In this document: positions 63,051 through 64,000 of the stretch, in pieces
Layout of the letters: every line of letters starts with the position of its first letter
Position numbering within the stretch: the first letter of the stretch is position 1
Assembly (NCBI GenBank): GCA_030544235.1
Contig: CM060478.1
Span: forward strand, 7,652,227-7,716,226
Reading direction: 5' to 3'
Length of the DNA stretch: 64,000 nucleotides
Source: Lepturacanthus savala
Lineage: Eukaryota; Chordata; Actinopteri; Scombriformes; Trichiuridae
Notes under the pieces: model-generated
Databases searched by the model: none
What the model was told of the DNA's origin: nothing
The model's input: only the letters and a program-made list of their open reading frames with translations
Translations under genes and position numbers: made by a program

Positions 63051-64000
63051 TCTGAAATGGAGAAGTTCTCCCAGATGTCAGCTGCGGGTGCAACGGCCGC
63101 CGAGAGTAGAGTTACGGCACTTCAAAATGCGGCCCCCTCCGCCCCCCGACTCGGCCTGACCTCTTTATGCGGCGCACAAGGCCAGCTGGTAATGTTTATA
63201 GCTTCAGCCCCTGATCAAAGGCTCGCGCCCAGAAGAGAGGAGAGAGAGAGAGAGAGAGCGAGAGGAAGAGGGAGAGACGGAGGTGAATAAAGTGAGGAAG
63301 GAGGAGGCTGAATTCCCGACGTCTCAGTTTCATTTTCCTTTTCGTTCCCCTCTCATCCTCCGTCGTTCGGCTTCAGTTCACAACTCGGCCTTCATCGTCT
63401 CCACCTCGGGGCCTGGGCTGCACATGTTCGACTGGCTTCAGGCTCCCTGCCATATTTCTATTCCCGGCTCCCACAATGCTTTGCTGTCCCACGAGGGTAC
63501 CGGCGACTTTACGGCACGCCGGCGTTCCACGAGCCGAGCTCCACTGTGCTCCGTCTGCTGCTGATACCGCTCCTCTACCGCCCGCAATCATCTGCAGCGC
63601 TGCCGCGTCGTCCCCGAGGCGCTGCCTATTGAATTATTCCATATGGAAGCTCTGCTTCGCCGGAACGTTATGAGGGAACAGCGGGAAAAGTCTTTACTTA
63701 TTCATTCATTCATTCTTCTGTTGCCGCCGCCTGCACTCAAGTAAAATCCTAGCGATCGCCGCCCGAGGAGGAAACGGGAAGTGGATGCTAAGTGCTGCGG
63801 TACCCATGGAAACGCTCTGAGGGAGGGACCGCGGAGTCGGGAGCCCGAGGGATCCGTGTCCCGGTGCCCTTTTGACCCCCGCTTTGTTGTCGGACTGTTC
63901 CTCGTTTGCTGGCCCCCCTTTGAAGCGCCCTCACAGTCAACTGCGTGTCCTGTAAACTCTTCACACATCGCCCCCGCTCTCTTCCGTGCGTGGCGAGTTG
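63050..64000. promoter_or_regulatory. CpG-rich segment with X-box in rhoq intron 2
   Basis: CpG density rises sharply compared with the preceding intron. It includes a GA run (63239-63260), many GCGC/CCGCC words and, at 63800-63813, GTACCCATGGAAAC, which fits the palindromic RFX X-box form. No convincing coding frame. It may be an internal promoter or the start of another gene off the edge. Confidence 0.35.

Noticed and set aside
1..64000. CRISPR arrays, operons, prokaryotic insertion sequences, viral genes
   Set aside because: The DNA is eukaryotic with spliced genes; no spaced identical repeats of CRISPR type and no recognisable retroviral or other viral coding remnants were seen.

Overview
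The window looks like nuclear DNA of a ray-finned (teleost, probably percomorph) fish. Genes are split by GT-AG introns, introns and spacers are AT-rich with CA/GT/TA microsatellites, and typical teleost repeats are present (Tc1-like and hAT-like non-autonomous DNA elements, 3' ends of L2-like LINEs). It also carries a mix-type (Mxtx-like) homeobox gene of the kind known from teleosts. Exon models below were built by hand from reading frame, splice-site and intron-phase agreement; no database search was possible.

Layout, left to right. (1) 2454-12059, plus strand: last eight coding exons of stk32c, a YANK-family serine/threonine kinase; the N-lobe exons lie off the left edge. (2) 16970-24068, minus strand: plac9, a small secreted protein in three coding exons; a Tc1-like element sits right behind its stop codon. 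(3) 29004-39142, plus strand: an eleven-exon fold-type II PLP enzyme of the threonine/serine dehydratase family with a C-terminal ACT-like domain. Its first exon has two in-phase donor sites, so proteins of about 535 or 729 residues are possible. (4) 41559-44417, minus strand: tmem254, a four-exon small membrane protein, convergent with (3). (5) 47390-49310, plus strand: a three-exon Mxtx-like homeobox gene behind a TATA box. (6) About 49.5-60 kb: mostly repeats, microsatellites and one possible orphan exon near 57.8 kb. (7) 60658-61206, plus strand: first two coding exons of rhoq (TC10), which continues off the right edge, with a GC-rich 5' leader, upstream ORFs and a CpG-rich segment in its second intron.

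The genes do not form a pathway. From memory of human maps, PLAC9 and TMEM254 are neighbours on 10q22, STK32C is on 10q26 and RHOQ on chromosome 2, so the window keeps one old linkage (plac9 with tmem254) and joins it to other blocks. The most interesting item is the PLP enzyme: it keeps the Schiff-base lysine but has altered versions of two otherwise strongly conserved cofactor-binding loops, plus an optional in-frame low-complexity extension that ends in a hydrophobic stretch.
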